A DNA stretch of 52,479 nt from Prevotella illustrans. GTDB lineage: Bacteria > Bacteroidota > Bacteroidia > Bacteroidales > Bacteroidaceae. The notes under the pieces were generated by a model that was given only the letters and a program-made list of their open reading frames with translations, made no database searches and was not told where the DNA came from. The stretch is taken from positions 1 to 52,479 of the forward strand of contig NZ_JAERMS010000017.1 of assembly GCF_017426725.1 (NCBI RefSeq). Reading direction: 5' to 3'. This document shows positions 8,671 through 18,624 of this stretch, in pieces (the first letter of the stretch is position 1; every line of letters begins with the position of its first letter). A program made the position numbers and the translations under genes.

Positions 8671-11600
8671 TTATGTTCGCCTTTCGCGATTCTGTCGTTC
8701 AAAATCCTTGGGACTGATACCGAACTGCGTAAAGAATATCTTGCTGAAATAAGACGGCGACGATATTCCTACCATGTAACAGATGTCGCCGATGAGGTAT
8801 CTTCCCTCTTGTATCAGCTCTGCTGCTTTTTTCAGTTTCACGGTACGTATGAGTTCTATGGGCGACATGTTGAACACCAGTTTTATCTTACGAAGCAGAC
8901 TGGAGTGGCTCATACACAGCAGGCCGGCCATGGTCTCTACATTAAAGTTTTCCTCACCTATATGTTCTTCTATGATTTTAGTCACCTTCTTCATAAACTC
9001 TTCATCGGCCTTAGGCATGTGCATGTTGTCGACCGTGAAGAATGGCTTCTTCGAAAACGACTCGCGCTCGCGTTGTCTGTTCTCGAGCAACGAGCAGATA
9101 AGCTGTCTGAGATATTTGATGGAGAAGGGTTTCTCGATGTAAGCCTCTGCTCCGAGCTTCAGCCCCTTGATCTTGCTCTCCATATCGTTCTTGGCAGTGA
9201 TGAACACAATAGGAATATGCGAAAGATCCAGATCTGTCTTTACGGCTGTGCACAGTTCGAATCCATCCATCTCAGGCATCATCACGTCGGAGACAATGAT
9301 GTCGATCCGACTGTCAGCCAATCGCCTAAGCGCCTCAAGCCCATTGTGTGCTGTCTCTGTAGTGAACGACATGTTAATTTGTTCGGCCAGGAAATTCCGC
9401 ATACTGTCATTGTCTTCTACAATGAGCACGGTGTAGCCTCCGCCTTCCTCACGAACCTGATTAGAGTTGTCGTCGAGCAGATAGTCGGACGTACCTATCG
9501 CCTGAAGGTTGTTTTGACGAATGCCATCCTTATTCAGCGGAAGAGTTAGGGTGAATGTGTTGCTGACAAGGTCGCCGTCATCAAGGATTATGGTTCCTCC
9601 AAGAAGTCTGGCCAGTGAAAGTGCCAATGAGAGACCGATGCCCACGCCATTCTCACCGCATACCGACTTGTCGACCTGATAGAATGGTTCGAAAATTTTC
9701 TTTCGTTCCTCTGGTTTTATCTTTTCGCCGTCGCTCACTACGCTCACCGTAAAGCAAGTGTCGTCGGCATCAAGCTTCACCGCGATAGTGCGCCGCGCAT
9801 ATTTCATGGCGTTGTTAAGCAGATTGCTGAGAATCTTGGTAACAGCCTCCTTGTCAATTGATGCCACCAGCGGCTCAGTGAACCTCACATCACGCGACAG
9901 CAACTTGCCGCGTAGCATGATGGTGGGCTCAAAACGATCGGCAGTCTCGTTAACCAATGCCGCAATGTTTACATTTTCGAATTTCAGTGTTAGGCGCTTT
10001 TCTCCTATTTTCTGAAAGTCGAGCAGTTGTCCGGTGAGGTTGAGCAACCGACGCGTATTCTGTCTCGTGACCTTTAGATAATGTGCAATCTTCGGATTTG
10101 TTGTGCCTATTTCCTCGATAGCCTCAAGGGGAGCGTCGATGAGCGCAAGCGGAGTGCGTATCTCATGAGCCACCTCGGCAAAGAAGTTTACCTTATTCTG
10201 ATAGAGTTCTTTCTCTTTGCTAACGGTAAATAAGCGTTGTCGTTCGCGCCATTGTGCCTCTTTGTGGTTGCGATACCACCAGAACCAGCCGGCGATGATG
10301 GCGCAAACGAGTAGCAAATAGACCATATACGCCCAATCGGAACGCCAAAAAGGTGGACTGATAACGATGGAAAGTTCCTGCTGTGCCTGCTGACCGTGGT
10401 TCTCGGCACGCACACAAAGCTTGTAGGAACCCGGCTGAAGGTTGGCAAATGACACGCGGTTGTCGCTCATGCGCACCCACTCTCCATTGCCCGGCTCAAG
10501 ACTATAGCTGTAATTTCCGCTGCCACCGGCGCCAAAGTCGGGTGATACGACGTCGAGCGAGAACGTTGCCATGTCGTAGGGCAGCACCAGTTTGCGAGTG
10601 AACATAATATTCTGTTGCAGCGGCGAATCCTCTGTTCCCGGAGTTATCTCGCGGTTGTAGACACGCAGTTGTGTAAAGTAGACAGAGGGTTCGGGCACAT
10701 AGGAGTCTTCGAGTTCAGGGTCGAACGTGACGACTCCGCCAATGCAACCGAAACAGAATGTTCCATCATTTAACCTAATGGCCGAGTTATAGTTGAACTG
10801 GTTGCCGGGTAGACCGTCCTTGACGGTGAATACCTTTACGGCTCGGGTGTCAGGATTGAACCTAACAAGCCCTTTATTCGTTCCGAACCATAGGTTACCC
10901 TTCTTGTCCTCGAGTATGTTATAGGCTACATCATCGGGCAGGCCTTCGGCTATTCCGAACGTGGTGAAGCAATCTCTGGTTTTATCATAGCGACTGATGC
11001 CGCCACGATCTGTAGACACCCATATATTTCCGCGGCTGTCCTCCATAAATGCGCTGATGCTGTTAGAGCGTAACCCGTTGACAGAGCCTTCACTGTAGAC
11101 GTAGCTTTTGAACTTGCCCGTGGCCGGCGTGTAGCGCCATATACCATTGCCCATGGTAGCAATCCACACCATGCCGTCATGGGCTTCGAAAAGAGAAAAT
11201 ATCCAGTTGAACCCCGTGTCATTCACTCGCACAAACCGTTCGGTGCCGGCATCGCGGCGATAGAAGGCATAACCCAGACCTACCCATTCGTTGCCACGAC
11301 TGTCTTTGAGGTAAGCATATACACTGTTGTCGGTCTCTGCAATATCGAGCACGGAGCTTGTGCCACCCGCACCATTAATCTTCACGAGTCCTCCGCGTGA
11401 AAAACCGGCGTAGATGCTGCCCGTGTAAGCTGTGAGCATGAGCGTGGTGTGGCGAAGTAGTGGTGAAGCCGCCACGGGTCTGATAGACTGTGTTTGCGGG
11501 TTGAGCATGAACAATCCGTTGTCTTCTGTTCCTATCCAGACACTGTTGTCGCGGGCCTGAGCCAAGCTGCTAACCACACGACCGCCAAGTCCTGACCAGC

Positions 11601-12672
11601 GGCCGTAGGCCTGAAAGCTAAACTTGTTACGCGTCATATAACTTGCTCCGCCGTGGAGTGTGCCCACCCAGGCATCACCGCTGCGCCCTCTATACAAACA
11701 GTAAATCACATTGTCTGAAAGACTGAAGCTATTGAGCGGGTCTGTACGAAGCTGCGTCTCGGACCCATCCTGTTTGTCGATAACATACAGTCCATGCTGC
11801 GTTCCCACCCACATTTCATTGTCGAAGCACTGTAGACAACGTAGGTATACACGACCTTCTCCAGAGAAAGGGATCTTGACAAACTGCTTGTGGGCCTGCC
11901 TGTAGCGAAACAGGCTGCCACTAGCCGATGAGATAACGAGTGAACCATCAGTGTCTTCGCCGATGAACGACAGATAAAGACCATCGAGTGTCTGCCCGTC
12001 GTCAGCCACCACCTTATCGAAACGATTGCCTCGCTTGTCAAACCTATAGACGCCTAACCCCGTAGTAATAACCCATACGTCTCCGTTCCGGTCTACGCAA
12101 AGGTTGGAAGGATACTTTTCTTTGAAATGCCCTTTGGCGGGTAGCACCTGATAATAATCGACCTTCTGTCCCTGATAGCGGAACACCCCAAGATCGGGCA
12201 ACAGTACCCACACGGAACCTCTGCCGTCGCCGGCGATGGTCTGCACCCAATTGTTAGGATACTTGCCAGTGACCTTATCCTTTATATCCATGAAGGTGAA
12301 CTGATCGGTTATGGGGTCGTAGATATACACGCCTCGGTCTGTGCCCACCCACAACTTCTTCCGTTCGTCTTCGTAGAGAGCATCAATATTGTCGTTGCCC
12401 TGCTTTTTAAGCCGGTCATAACACTTGAGCCGACGCGTACCGATGCCGTCGTAGCGGTGCAGACCATTCTTCGTGCCGAGCCACACAAAGCCATAGCTGT
12501 CTTCGACGATACTCTTGACATTGCTCGATGACAAGCCCACATTGTAATTGGCATGCATGAACGAATAGTGTCCGCCTCCCCATGACGGGATGGTGGACAA
12601 TAGAAAAGCGAACATGGCGATAATGATAACCACCATCCGATATGAAAAGACGCATTTCGTTTTCATTTCCAT
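8671..12672 (-). CDS. Hybrid two-component system regulator (HTCS)
   Basis: A one-protein sensor, kinase, response regulator and transcription factor that activates Bacteroidota PULs on binding an oligosaccharide in the periplasm. About 1333 residues: N-terminal membrane segment/signal (about 10-30), about 14 repeats of the FVWLGTKNGLHRYD type forming the two-propeller sensor (to about 690), a Y_Y_Y domain with SYSLEPGNGEWV, a membrane helix (about 785-805), HisKA with AHEIRTPL (His about 833), HATPase, a REC domain with SDVMMPEMDG (phospho-Asp about 1127), and a C-terminal AraC HTH (about 1230-1330). All catalytic residues seem present. Start ATG 12672 or 12666. It sits inside the operon between two glycosidase genes, implying feed-forward control. 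Confidence 0.95.
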   Translation of the reverse strand: MEMKTKCVFSYRMVVIIIAMFAFLLSTIPSWGGGHYSFMHANYNVGLSSSNVKSIVEDSYGFVWLGTKNGLHRYDGIGTRRLKCYDRLKKQGNDNIDALYEDERKKLWVGTDRGVYIYDPITDQFTFMDIKDKVTGKYPNNWVQTIAGDGRGSVWVLLPDLGVFRYQGQKVDYYQVLPAKGHFKEKYPSNLCVDRNGDVWVITTGLGVYRFDKRGNRFDKVVADDGQTLDGLYLSFIGEDTDGSLVISSASGSLFRYRQAHKQFVKIPFSGEGRVYLRCLQCFDNEMWVGTQHGLYVIDKQDGSETQLRTDPLNSFSLSDNVIYCLYRGRSGDAWVGTLHGGASYMTRNKFSFQAYGRWSGLGGRVVSSLAQARDNSVWIGTEDNGLFMLNPQTQSIRPVAASPLLRHTTLMLTAYTGSIYAGFSRGGLVKINGAGGTSSVLDIAETDNSVYAYLKDSRGNEWVGLGYAFYRRDAGTERFVRVNDTGFNWIFSLFEAHDGMVWIATMGNGIWRYTPATGKFKSYVYSEGSVNGLRSNSISAFMEDSRGNIWVSTDRGGISRYDKTRDCFTTFGIAEGLPDDVAYNILEDKKGNLWFGTNKGLVRFNPDTRAVKVFTVKDGLPGNQFNYNSAIRLNDGTFCFGCIGGVVTFDPELEDSYVPEPSVYFTQLRVYNREITPGTEDSPLQQNIMFTRKLVLPYDMATFSLDVVSPDFGAGGSGNYSYSLEPGNGEWVRMSDNRVSFANLQPGSYKLCVRAENHGQQAQQELSIVISPPFWRSDWAYMVYLLLVCAIIAGWFWWYRNHKEAQWRERQRLFTVSKEKELYQNKVNFFAEVAHEIRTPLALIDAPLEAIEEIGTTNPKIAHYLKVTRQNTRRLLNLTGQLLDFQKIGEKRLTLKFENVNIAALVNETADRFEPTIMLRGKLLSRDVRFTEPLVASIDKEAVTKILSNLLNNAMKYARRTIAVKLDADDTCFTVSVVSDGEKIKPEERKKIFEPFYQVDKSVCGENGVGIGLSLALSLARLLGGTIILDDGDLVSNTFTLTLPLNKDGIRQNNLQAIGTSDYLLDDNSNQVREEGGGYTVLIVEDNDSMRNFLAEQINMSFTTETAHNGLEALRRLADSRIDIIVSDVMMPEMDGFELCTAVKTDLDLSHIPIVFITAKNDMESKIKGLKLGAEAYIEKPFSIKYLRQLICSLLENRQRERESFSKKPFFTVDNMHMPKADEEFMKKVTKIIEEHIGEENFNVETMAGLLCMSHSSLLRKIKLVFNMSPIELIRTVKLKKAAELIQEGRYLIGDICYMVGISSPSYFSKIFFTQFGISPKDFERQNRERRT

Positions 12673-12717
12673 CAAGTTCGGAAAAGGTATTTCTTATACG
12701 TTACAAGAACTCAAACA

Positions 12718-15117
12718 TTAGCATGACAAGTTTCTGCTGACAAGTATTTTCTTCACTATCGTGCCGCCCGACCCCAGCTTTATCTTCACCATATACACGC
12801 CGGGGACGCAACTTACAGTGAGCGATATGGCGGCACGGCCCACGAAAGGCTTGCCGCATACAAGCCGGCCTTGAAGATCATACATAAAAATGGATGCTAT
12901 AGTCTCCGAAGCCTTGGCAGTAAGGGTTCCGAGATTATAGCCGACGGCAACCCCGTTGTCGTCGGCATGAATAGTTGTAAGGCCTGTTGGAGTGGTTTTG
13001 TCGATACGATACAGACGCACATCCGCCTTAGGCACGGTCAGATTGAAGCCGCTACCTGAAAAGTCTATGCGCTGACCAGTCCACAGCTCCTTGATGCTTC
13101 TCACGTTCGAGGGGTCTATACCAATACGGGCAAAGTCGACCGTTTTACTATAGCTGCCCATCCGATCGTAGTTGAATACTACGTAATAGAGTGCTTCTTT
13201 GGTGTCCAGCGTAAATTCGCGGTCAGCACCATAGCTGTATTGGTAGCGTTTAAACCGCACATCAAGTTTCCCTTCGACCGGACGAAACGAACGGCCTATA
13301 CGAGCAACATCGTTGATGGCAGCGTTGGTAGCAATGCGTAAGGCAAGATCGCGTTCTGCTTGGCTGCCGGGGAAAGATCCCTTCAGACTGTAATTGTCTC
13401 CCAACAGCACGGTGCCCGTCATGGCACCCATGGTGTAGCGTATGCGGGCCGCACCCTCGCTCTCGGCCCGTGAGAGTACCAGATGATCCGGATCGTTATA
13501 GCAATACACCCTATCAAGCCACCATCCAAGATTCAGACTGTTGAGTGTGTACATGCTGTTATCAAGCTCTCCCCAGCTATCGCACGATATACGGCGGGCA
13601 TGTCCCTTGGCCGGAAAGACGGGGGATATCGAAAGATCTACAAACATGCCCGCCTCCTGAGCTAAGCGTAACACATAATCCATGCCGTAGGAGTATGCCT
13701 GCATACCGGTGGTGACATTGGAATCATGATAGCTATCAGCTTCAAGTGTGCCGTTGTTGATAAAGTCGAGCTTGATATATTCGAACCCAAGACTTTTGAA
13801 TTTCTCAAACCGCCTACGATTATACTCCTTAGTTGCGGGATGTGTGGGATCAAGCGCAAACGATGCTATTTTACGTTTCTTGCCATTGGCTGTAAGCACT
13901 ATGTCGCTCCACTTGTAGGGACTTCCGTCATAAGGTGTGTGAACACCGAGTTGTTCCTCGTCAAGCCAGCAGGAGAAAGGTGTATGATAGATACCAGCCT
14001 TCTGCCCATTGGCCTTACACCGCTGGACGAAGATGCGTAGCTGGAAGTCAGTCATATTGTCCCAATAGGAATCGAGCACGATGTAGCATACCCCTTTCTC
14101 GTTTACAAAGTTGCGTGGCATCAACTGGTTTTTGAAAAAGTCAGCTACGTCAACCGCACCCTCATAATTCACATTCTCAGCCATACCGCCCCAGCTTTGC
14201 CATGCAAAAATGGTACCACCATTCCACTGCAACTTAGGAGTCAAAGCGGCCATGGCTTCTCCAAGGTCTTCAAAACCTGTGCGCCAGTCTGTATATAAGC
14301 CGAAGAAATATCGTGGAGAGCGCACCCGCTCACCCGAAACAGAACCATGGGTCATCACCACATAGCCGTTCTTAAACTGTACGTCGTTGGTACGGTCGTT
14401 CACAACGCCTGCAGCTACGACCAACTGTCCCACTCCGTTGACAGAACAAGGAGTAATGGTAATACCACTCTTCCATGTATCATGTTCGATGGAACCCACT
14501 ACGAGCCCCAATCGGCTGTCGGCATTGTATGCTCCCGACACCTCACACGATGGATTTCGACCGGCATGGTTCCCGTTAAAGGGAATTGCCGCATAACCCG
14601 CCCAGTTGTCATTGTCATGAGGCATGTCATATATATAGTTGGTACTACCTGCGGGCAAGAACGTCGTTGGCGTTTTCGATACGATAGGAGCTATATAATT
14701 GGCCATCGTCGTACCACTCACTGCCACCAAAGCTGCTTCGACGACCATGTATTTCCTATCGTGATAGATGTAGAACGACTGCTCAATATTGTCTTTACCA
14801 ACAAGACCTGAGTAAGTATAAGTATACTTGGTTCCAGTTCCAAACACATCGCTCACGGCTGTCTGGGCAAGGGTCACGATCGGATAGCTTGTCGATAGCA
14901 GTGTTTCAGGCTCACTATCATGTATCTTAGTCGATTTGTGTATCTCTACATACGCCCCTTTGACAATCTCCGTTCCATGCTGCGCATAAGAGAGCGTCTT
15001 ACTTTGTTCATCGAATGTTATTTTCCACGGACCATCGCTGATGTCATGCTGTGCCCACACCATAGCAGGGAAGGCAAGAAGAGCGATGGTCAATAGCATT
15101 AATTCTATTACTTTCAT
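12718..15117 (-). CDS. Clan GH-D hydrolase (alpha-galactosidase-like) with T9SS tail
   Basis: A 799-residue secreted enzyme. Signal peptide MKVIELMLLTIALLAFPAMVWAQ; N-terminal beta domain to about residue 290; TIM barrel with FAWQSWGG, YIVLDSYWDNM, FEYIKLDFINNG (candidate nucleophile Asp about 448) and SCDSWGELDNSM (candidate acid/base Asp about 514), laid out as in GH27/GH36. The C-terminal ~75 residues resemble a type A T9SS sorting domain (IFMYDLQGRLV then GVYMVKIKLGSGGTIVKKILV), so it is likely exported to the cell surface. The exact GH family and substrate are not certain; alpha-galactosidase is the best guess given the GH36 neighbour. A short NLSC extension follows the usual end of the tail. 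It is 42-45 nt upstream of the regulator start. Confidence 0.8.
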   Translation of the reverse strand: MKVIELMLLTIALLAFPAMVWAQHDISDGPWKITFDEQSKTLSYAQHGTEIVKGAYVEIHKSTKIHDSEPETLLSTSYPIVTLAQTAVSDVFGTGTKYTYTYSGLVGKDNIEQSFYIYHDRKYMVVEAALVAVSGTTMANYIAPIVSKTPTTFLPAGSTNYIYDMPHDNDNWAGYAAIPFNGNHAGRNPSCEVSGAYNADSRLGLVVGSIEHDTWKSGITITPCSVNGVGQLVVAAGVVNDRTNDVQFKNGYVVMTHGSVSGERVRSPRYFFGLYTDWRTGFEDLGEAMAALTPKLQWNGGTIFAWQSWGGMAENVNYEGAVDVADFFKNQLMPRNFVNEKGVCYIVLDSYWDNMTDFQLRIFVQRCKANGQKAGIYHTPFSCWLDEEQLGVHTPYDGSPYKWSDIVLTANGKKRKIASFALDPTHPATKEYNRRRFEKFKSLGFEYIKLDFINNGTLEADSYHDSNVTTGMQAYSYGMDYVLRLAQEAGMFVDLSISPVFPAKGHARRISCDSWGELDNSMYTLNSLNLGWWLDRVYCYNDPDHLVLSRAESEGAARIRYTMGAMTGTVLLGDNYSLKGSFPGSQAERDLALRIATNAAINDVARIGRSFRPVEGKLDVRFKRYQYSYGADREFTLDTKEALYYVVFNYDRMGSYSKTVDFARIGIDPSNVRSIKELWTGQRIDFSGSGFNLTVPKADVRLYRIDKTTPTGLTTIHADDNGVAVGYNLGTLTAKASETIASIFMYDLQGRLVCGKPFVGRAAISLTVSCVPGVYMVKIKLGSGGTIVKKILVSRNLSC

Positions 15118-15157
15118 TCAATATAAATATTTAATACGCTTGGAAAAGGCTATTTCT

Positions 15158-16954
15158 TTATTTTATAATCACCTTCTTCACATCAATAACTTTTCCCGAA
15201 ACAGCTTTCACTACATAGACTCCTGTCTTAAGCCCCGTCCCTACCGAAGCTCCCGCCTTTACGCGAGCCTTCATAATATTTGTACCGGCAAGGTCAGTAA
15301 TAACGACATGGGCATCGGCACTCACCGTTATCACTCCTTCCTTAACACTGATGAACAGAGACTCTCCGGCATTGGTCATATCATCGATACCCGTATTCTG
15401 GTCAGCTTTTGCAAAGAGGCTTGAAAGCTTGCAACCATCAATGGTCTGTACGCCCCATTCTTCTATATCAGCTGCATTAATTTTAAGCTTATAACTTGTG
15501 GTAGTGAGCGCAGCGTCTACATGGCCTAAATGTAGTTTGCCAGTTGCAAGATCGGCAGGTACATGGGTGATAATCTTTCCATTCTTGAGCTTCACATACA
15601 AGTTATAGCGCAAGGAAGCTGTGGGACTCTCACTATCAGAAGCTGCGTTCCATGAGAAAGTCACATTACCGTCGCCCGGCAACATCTTCAAACCTGTAGG
15701 AGCAGCAGGTGCTGTATTGGCTTTAACGCCCGCACCATTCCATACAGAAAAGTGCTTCGTCAGGAAACTCTTGTCGTTGTAACCCATCACAGCAAGGTCA
15801 ATGATGCCATCGCCGTTATAGTCGAAAGCCGAAACGGCGGCACCGCCTCGCGCAACTTTATTCTCCGGGAGTTCATGTGAAGAGAAAGAAAGACCGCCGT
15901 TGTTGATAGCCACAACCATATTGCTTGTATTGCTTTCGCCTGTATAGATAATGTCAATCAGGCCGTCACCATTCACATCGGCCCAATCAACACCACCCTT
16001 GCAAGCACCGTTGGGATTGACAGCTGTCTTGGTTTGGAAGGTTCCGTCACCATTATTTTTAAACACATACGCCACCTTAGCCCATTTCTCGGGGCATGAC
16101 TCTCCCGTGACAAAGAGATCAAGATAACCATCGTTGTCGAGATCGGCCAACATAATACCACCTTTCTCCACTCCAACAATATTCTCAGAAACTACTGTCG
16201 AGAAAGTTCCATCCCCATTGTTCTTATTAATCACGCACACGTCGTTGCTAATTTCATCAGACCATCCGCTCACAGCTACATCGGGATAGCCGTCATTATT
16301 GAAATCGCCAACAGCCATCGTACCGCCGCGTACTTTCGCAAGGTTTGAGTTACTCATTTTCGTGAACGTTCCATCACCGTTGTTCCTGTAAAGCACAGGG
16401 TTGCCTCCACTGTCTTTGGACAGAATGTCCTGTAAGCCATCAAGATCAAAATCAGCTGTAAGGGTCAGTCCTGTATAGTAACGTTCCGTGGTCTTCTCAC
16501 CGGCATTTTCATCGTCATTAAGACTGAAATGGTCTTCAAGCGTGAAGTTTTCTACCTTTGTAAACGTGCCACCACCCCTATAAAGCAACGGTGTACCATA
16601 GCAACTCAGTAGAATATCGAGATTACCATCGTTATTATAGTCAAACACATTAAGGTTGCTCTCGTAAATATCCATATTCTCAAGCAGCGTGCTACCCTTG
16701 GAAAAGCCAGAGGCACTGCCCATGGCAATCTGCACTTTAGGCGCCCATCCGCCGTCAAGGTCGCGTCCTTTGATAATAAGATCCATATAGCCATCATTGT
16801 TGATGTCGGCAAACACTGCGCTTCCACGGAAGAAGCCTTCACTTATACCGTTGGGCAACACGACTTTGCTAAATGTCGGAACGGTACTTTGTGCTCCTGC
16901 TGTTAAAGCTACAGAGGCAAGCATGGTTAAAAGAAGTAACGATTTTGGTTTCAT
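15158..16954 (-). CDS. FG-GAP/VCBS propeller protein with Fn3-like and T9SS tail
   Basis: A 598-residue predicted surface protein. Signal peptide MKPKSLLLLTMLASVALTAGAQ. Seven calcium-loop repeats of the type DxNxDGxxD are visible (FADINNDGYMDLI, FDYNNDGNLDIL, ADFDLDGLQDIL, GDFNNDGYPDVA, ADLDNDGYLDLF, ADVNGDGLIDII, FDYNGDGIIDLA), which would suit a seven-bladed beta-propeller (about 25-400). A fibronectin-III-like segment follows (APTGLKMLPGDGNVTFSWNAA, about 415-500), then a T9SS-type tail (VITDLAGTNIMKARV, GVYVVKAVSGKVIDVKKV). No catalytic motif is seen. In the PUL it occupies the position of a surface glycan-binding protein, which is its most likely role, but this is inference. Confidence 0.82.
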   Translation of the reverse strand: MKPKSLLLLTMLASVALTAGAQSTVPTFSKVVLPNGISEGFFRGSAVFADINNDGYMDLIIKGRDLDGGWAPKVQIAMGSASGFSKGSTLLENMDIYESNLNVFDYNNDGNLDILLSCYGTPLLYRGGGTFTKVENFTLEDHFSLNDDENAGEKTTERYYTGLTLTADFDLDGLQDILSKDSGGNPVLYRNNGDGTFTKMSNSNLAKVRGGTMAVGDFNNDGYPDVAVSGWSDEISNDVCVINKNNGDGTFSTVVSENIVGVEKGGIMLADLDNDGYLDLFVTGESCPEKWAKVAYVFKNNGDGTFQTKTAVNPNGACKGGVDWADVNGDGLIDIIYTGESNTSNMVVAINNGGLSFSSHELPENKVARGGAAVSAFDYNGDGIIDLAVMGYNDKSFLTKHFSVWNGAGVKANTAPAAPTGLKMLPGDGNVTFSWNAASDSESPTASLRYNLYVKLKNGKIITHVPADLATGKLHLGHVDAALTTTSYKLKINAADIEEWGVQTIDGCKLSSLFAKADQNTGIDDMTNAGESLFISVKEGVITVSADAHVVITDLAGTNIMKARVKAGASVGTGLKTGVYVVKAVSGKVIDVKKVIIK

Positions 16955-17001
16955 TGGTTTCTTGGTTTAAATGGTAGACATTGATTATATAGATTTTTCT
17001 T

Positions 17002-18570
17002 TTATCTATACCCTTCGTTCTGGTCTTTCTGCGAGATATCCGCATTCTGGTTGATCTCCGTTTGCGGTATAGGCCATAGGGCATTGAACGCCTGTATGGT
17101 GCCACTGCGCTTTGTCCATTTGTTGTGGGCTTGAGCAGCCTCAACAAGTTTGCCTGTACGCACAAGGTCGAACTTGCGCCAACGTTCACCAAAGAGTTCG
17201 CGCACACGCTCGGTCATGACGTCAGTGCGGAACTGGCTCTGACTCATGCTTTCGCTCCAGGCCTTATCGGCAGGAAGACTGTTTCCCCAAGCACGTGAGC
17301 GCACTTTGTTCACAACATTCACTGCTGCAGCTGTCTGTCCCTGTTCATTCAGACACTCTGCGTAGAGCAGCATAGCATTGGCATAGCGCAGATAAGGGAT
17401 ATTCTTGCCTGAGTGCCACATATTATTTATACCAAAGCTTGAGAACTGATCAGTACGATAATCTTCATACTTTTTGATGTGTGGCTTCAACTCATCGTGA
17501 TCTTCACCGATGTTCTCCCATAAGCAACCGTTGAGTGTGGCCGCTATGCCCATGTAGGTATAATCGTAGCGTATGGAGATGTTCTTGCGCAAGTCGCCAT
17601 CTTCCCAAATGCCACCGTCAGCAACCCCGCTATAAGCCCACTCAGTAGGAACGGCATGATCATAGCCTGCAAAATAACAGCCATCGCCTCCAAACGAATT
17701 TTGAGCAGCACGCGAACCAAGCTGAAATTGCAATTGATTGGGGTTTGTCTGTGGATCAAACTGCCATTCGAATATTGATTCTTTGGTATTGGGTTTCTCA
17801 TAATCAAACAGGTCGGCATAAGCTACGAGCTGAAACGGCCCATCAACAACAACTTTCAATGCGTCCGCAGCCTTGGCAAAGTTGCGTAGTCCGGTATCTT
17901 CGGGGGCCGACATGTGGGCATACCCAAGCATCATACTGGCTGCATAGCGCGTGGCCCGCTGCGGTTCGTTCTTTTCCGGACAGTATTGTGCGGCATGTTC
18001 CAAGTCAGAAATGATAAACTGCCACACATCCTTGAGCGGCTTGCGCCCATATCCCAGCTCACCGGCACGGGCGACATCAATAATAGGAATACGTCCATAG
18101 AGCATCGTAAGCTCCATGTTAAGGCAGCCTCTAATGAAGCAGGCCTCACCATACATCCTTGCTATGTCTGCATTCTGAGATAGGTTGGCATCTTTGAGAG
18201 CATTGATAATCTTTGCAGCTTCTCCCACTGAAGGCCAACGCTTTTCCCAAGGCTCGGTAATGTAAGACAACTCGGCGGTGAGCAGAGCGTTATACATGTC
18301 AAGTGCGCCACGGCGGTTGTTGTCCTCCATGAGTGCCTGATAGGCTCCGGACTGAATCTCATCTGTCCCGACCATACACTCCCACAGATGACGATCCTTG
18401 AACACACCCTCCCAGTTGGAGTAGAGTTTTTTCAGTGTCGACTCAACCTTTGTCGTGTCAGAATAAACATCGGCTTCTGTAAGCGACGTCTTCGGCCTTT
18501 CATCAAGGAAGTCTCCACATGATGATAAGGCTATGACAAAAACGGCTATCAATATATTTTGTAGTTTCAT
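17002..18570 (-). CDS. susD: SusD/RagB-like surface lipoprotein
   Basis: Binds glycan at the outer face of the outer membrane and forms the lid of the SusC transporter. 522 residues, usual family size. The N-terminal lipobox ALSSCGDFLDERPKT gives lipidation at Cys19. The SusD signatures WECMVGTDEIQSGAYQ, the TPR-like helices and the C-terminal RELFGERWRKFDLVRTGKL and LWPIPQTEINQN are clear. The stop is 54 nt after the susC stop in transcriptional order, the standard susC-susD arrangement. Ligand specificity cannot be read from the sequence. Confidence 0.95.
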   Translation of the reverse strand: MKLQNILIAVFVIALSSCGDFLDERPKTSLTEADVYSDTTKVESTLKKLYSNWEGVFKDRHLWECMVGTDEIQSGAYQALMEDNNRRGALDMYNALLTAELSYITEPWEKRWPSVGEAAKIINALKDANLSQNADIARMYGEACFIRGCLNMELTMLYGRIPIIDVARAGELGYGRKPLKDVWQFIISDLEHAAQYCPEKNEPQRATRYAASMMLGYAHMSAPEDTGLRNFAKAADALKVVVDGPFQLVAYADLFDYEKPNTKESIFEWQFDPQTNPNQLQFQLGSRAAQNSFGGDGCYFAGYDHAVPTEWAYSGVADGGIWEDGDLRKNISIRYDYTYMGIAATLNGCLWENIGEDHDELKPHIKKYEDYRTDQFSSFGINNMWHSGKNIPYLRYANAMLLYAECLNEQGQTAAAVNVVNKVRSRAWGNSLPADKAWSESMSQSQFRTDVMTERVRELFGERWRKFDLVRTGKLVEAAQAHNKWTKRSGTIQAFNALWPIPQTEINQNADISQKDQNEGYR

Positions 18571-18624
18571 TGCTTATTTTTTGTTGCGGTAGCCATTGTT
18601 ATGGCCACCTGATTCGTTTAATAT

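Noticed and set aside
8506..9549. A 347-codon plus-strand open frame
   Set aside because: It is antisense to the 3' end of the hybrid regulator and the start of the GH36 gene and resembles no protein family.
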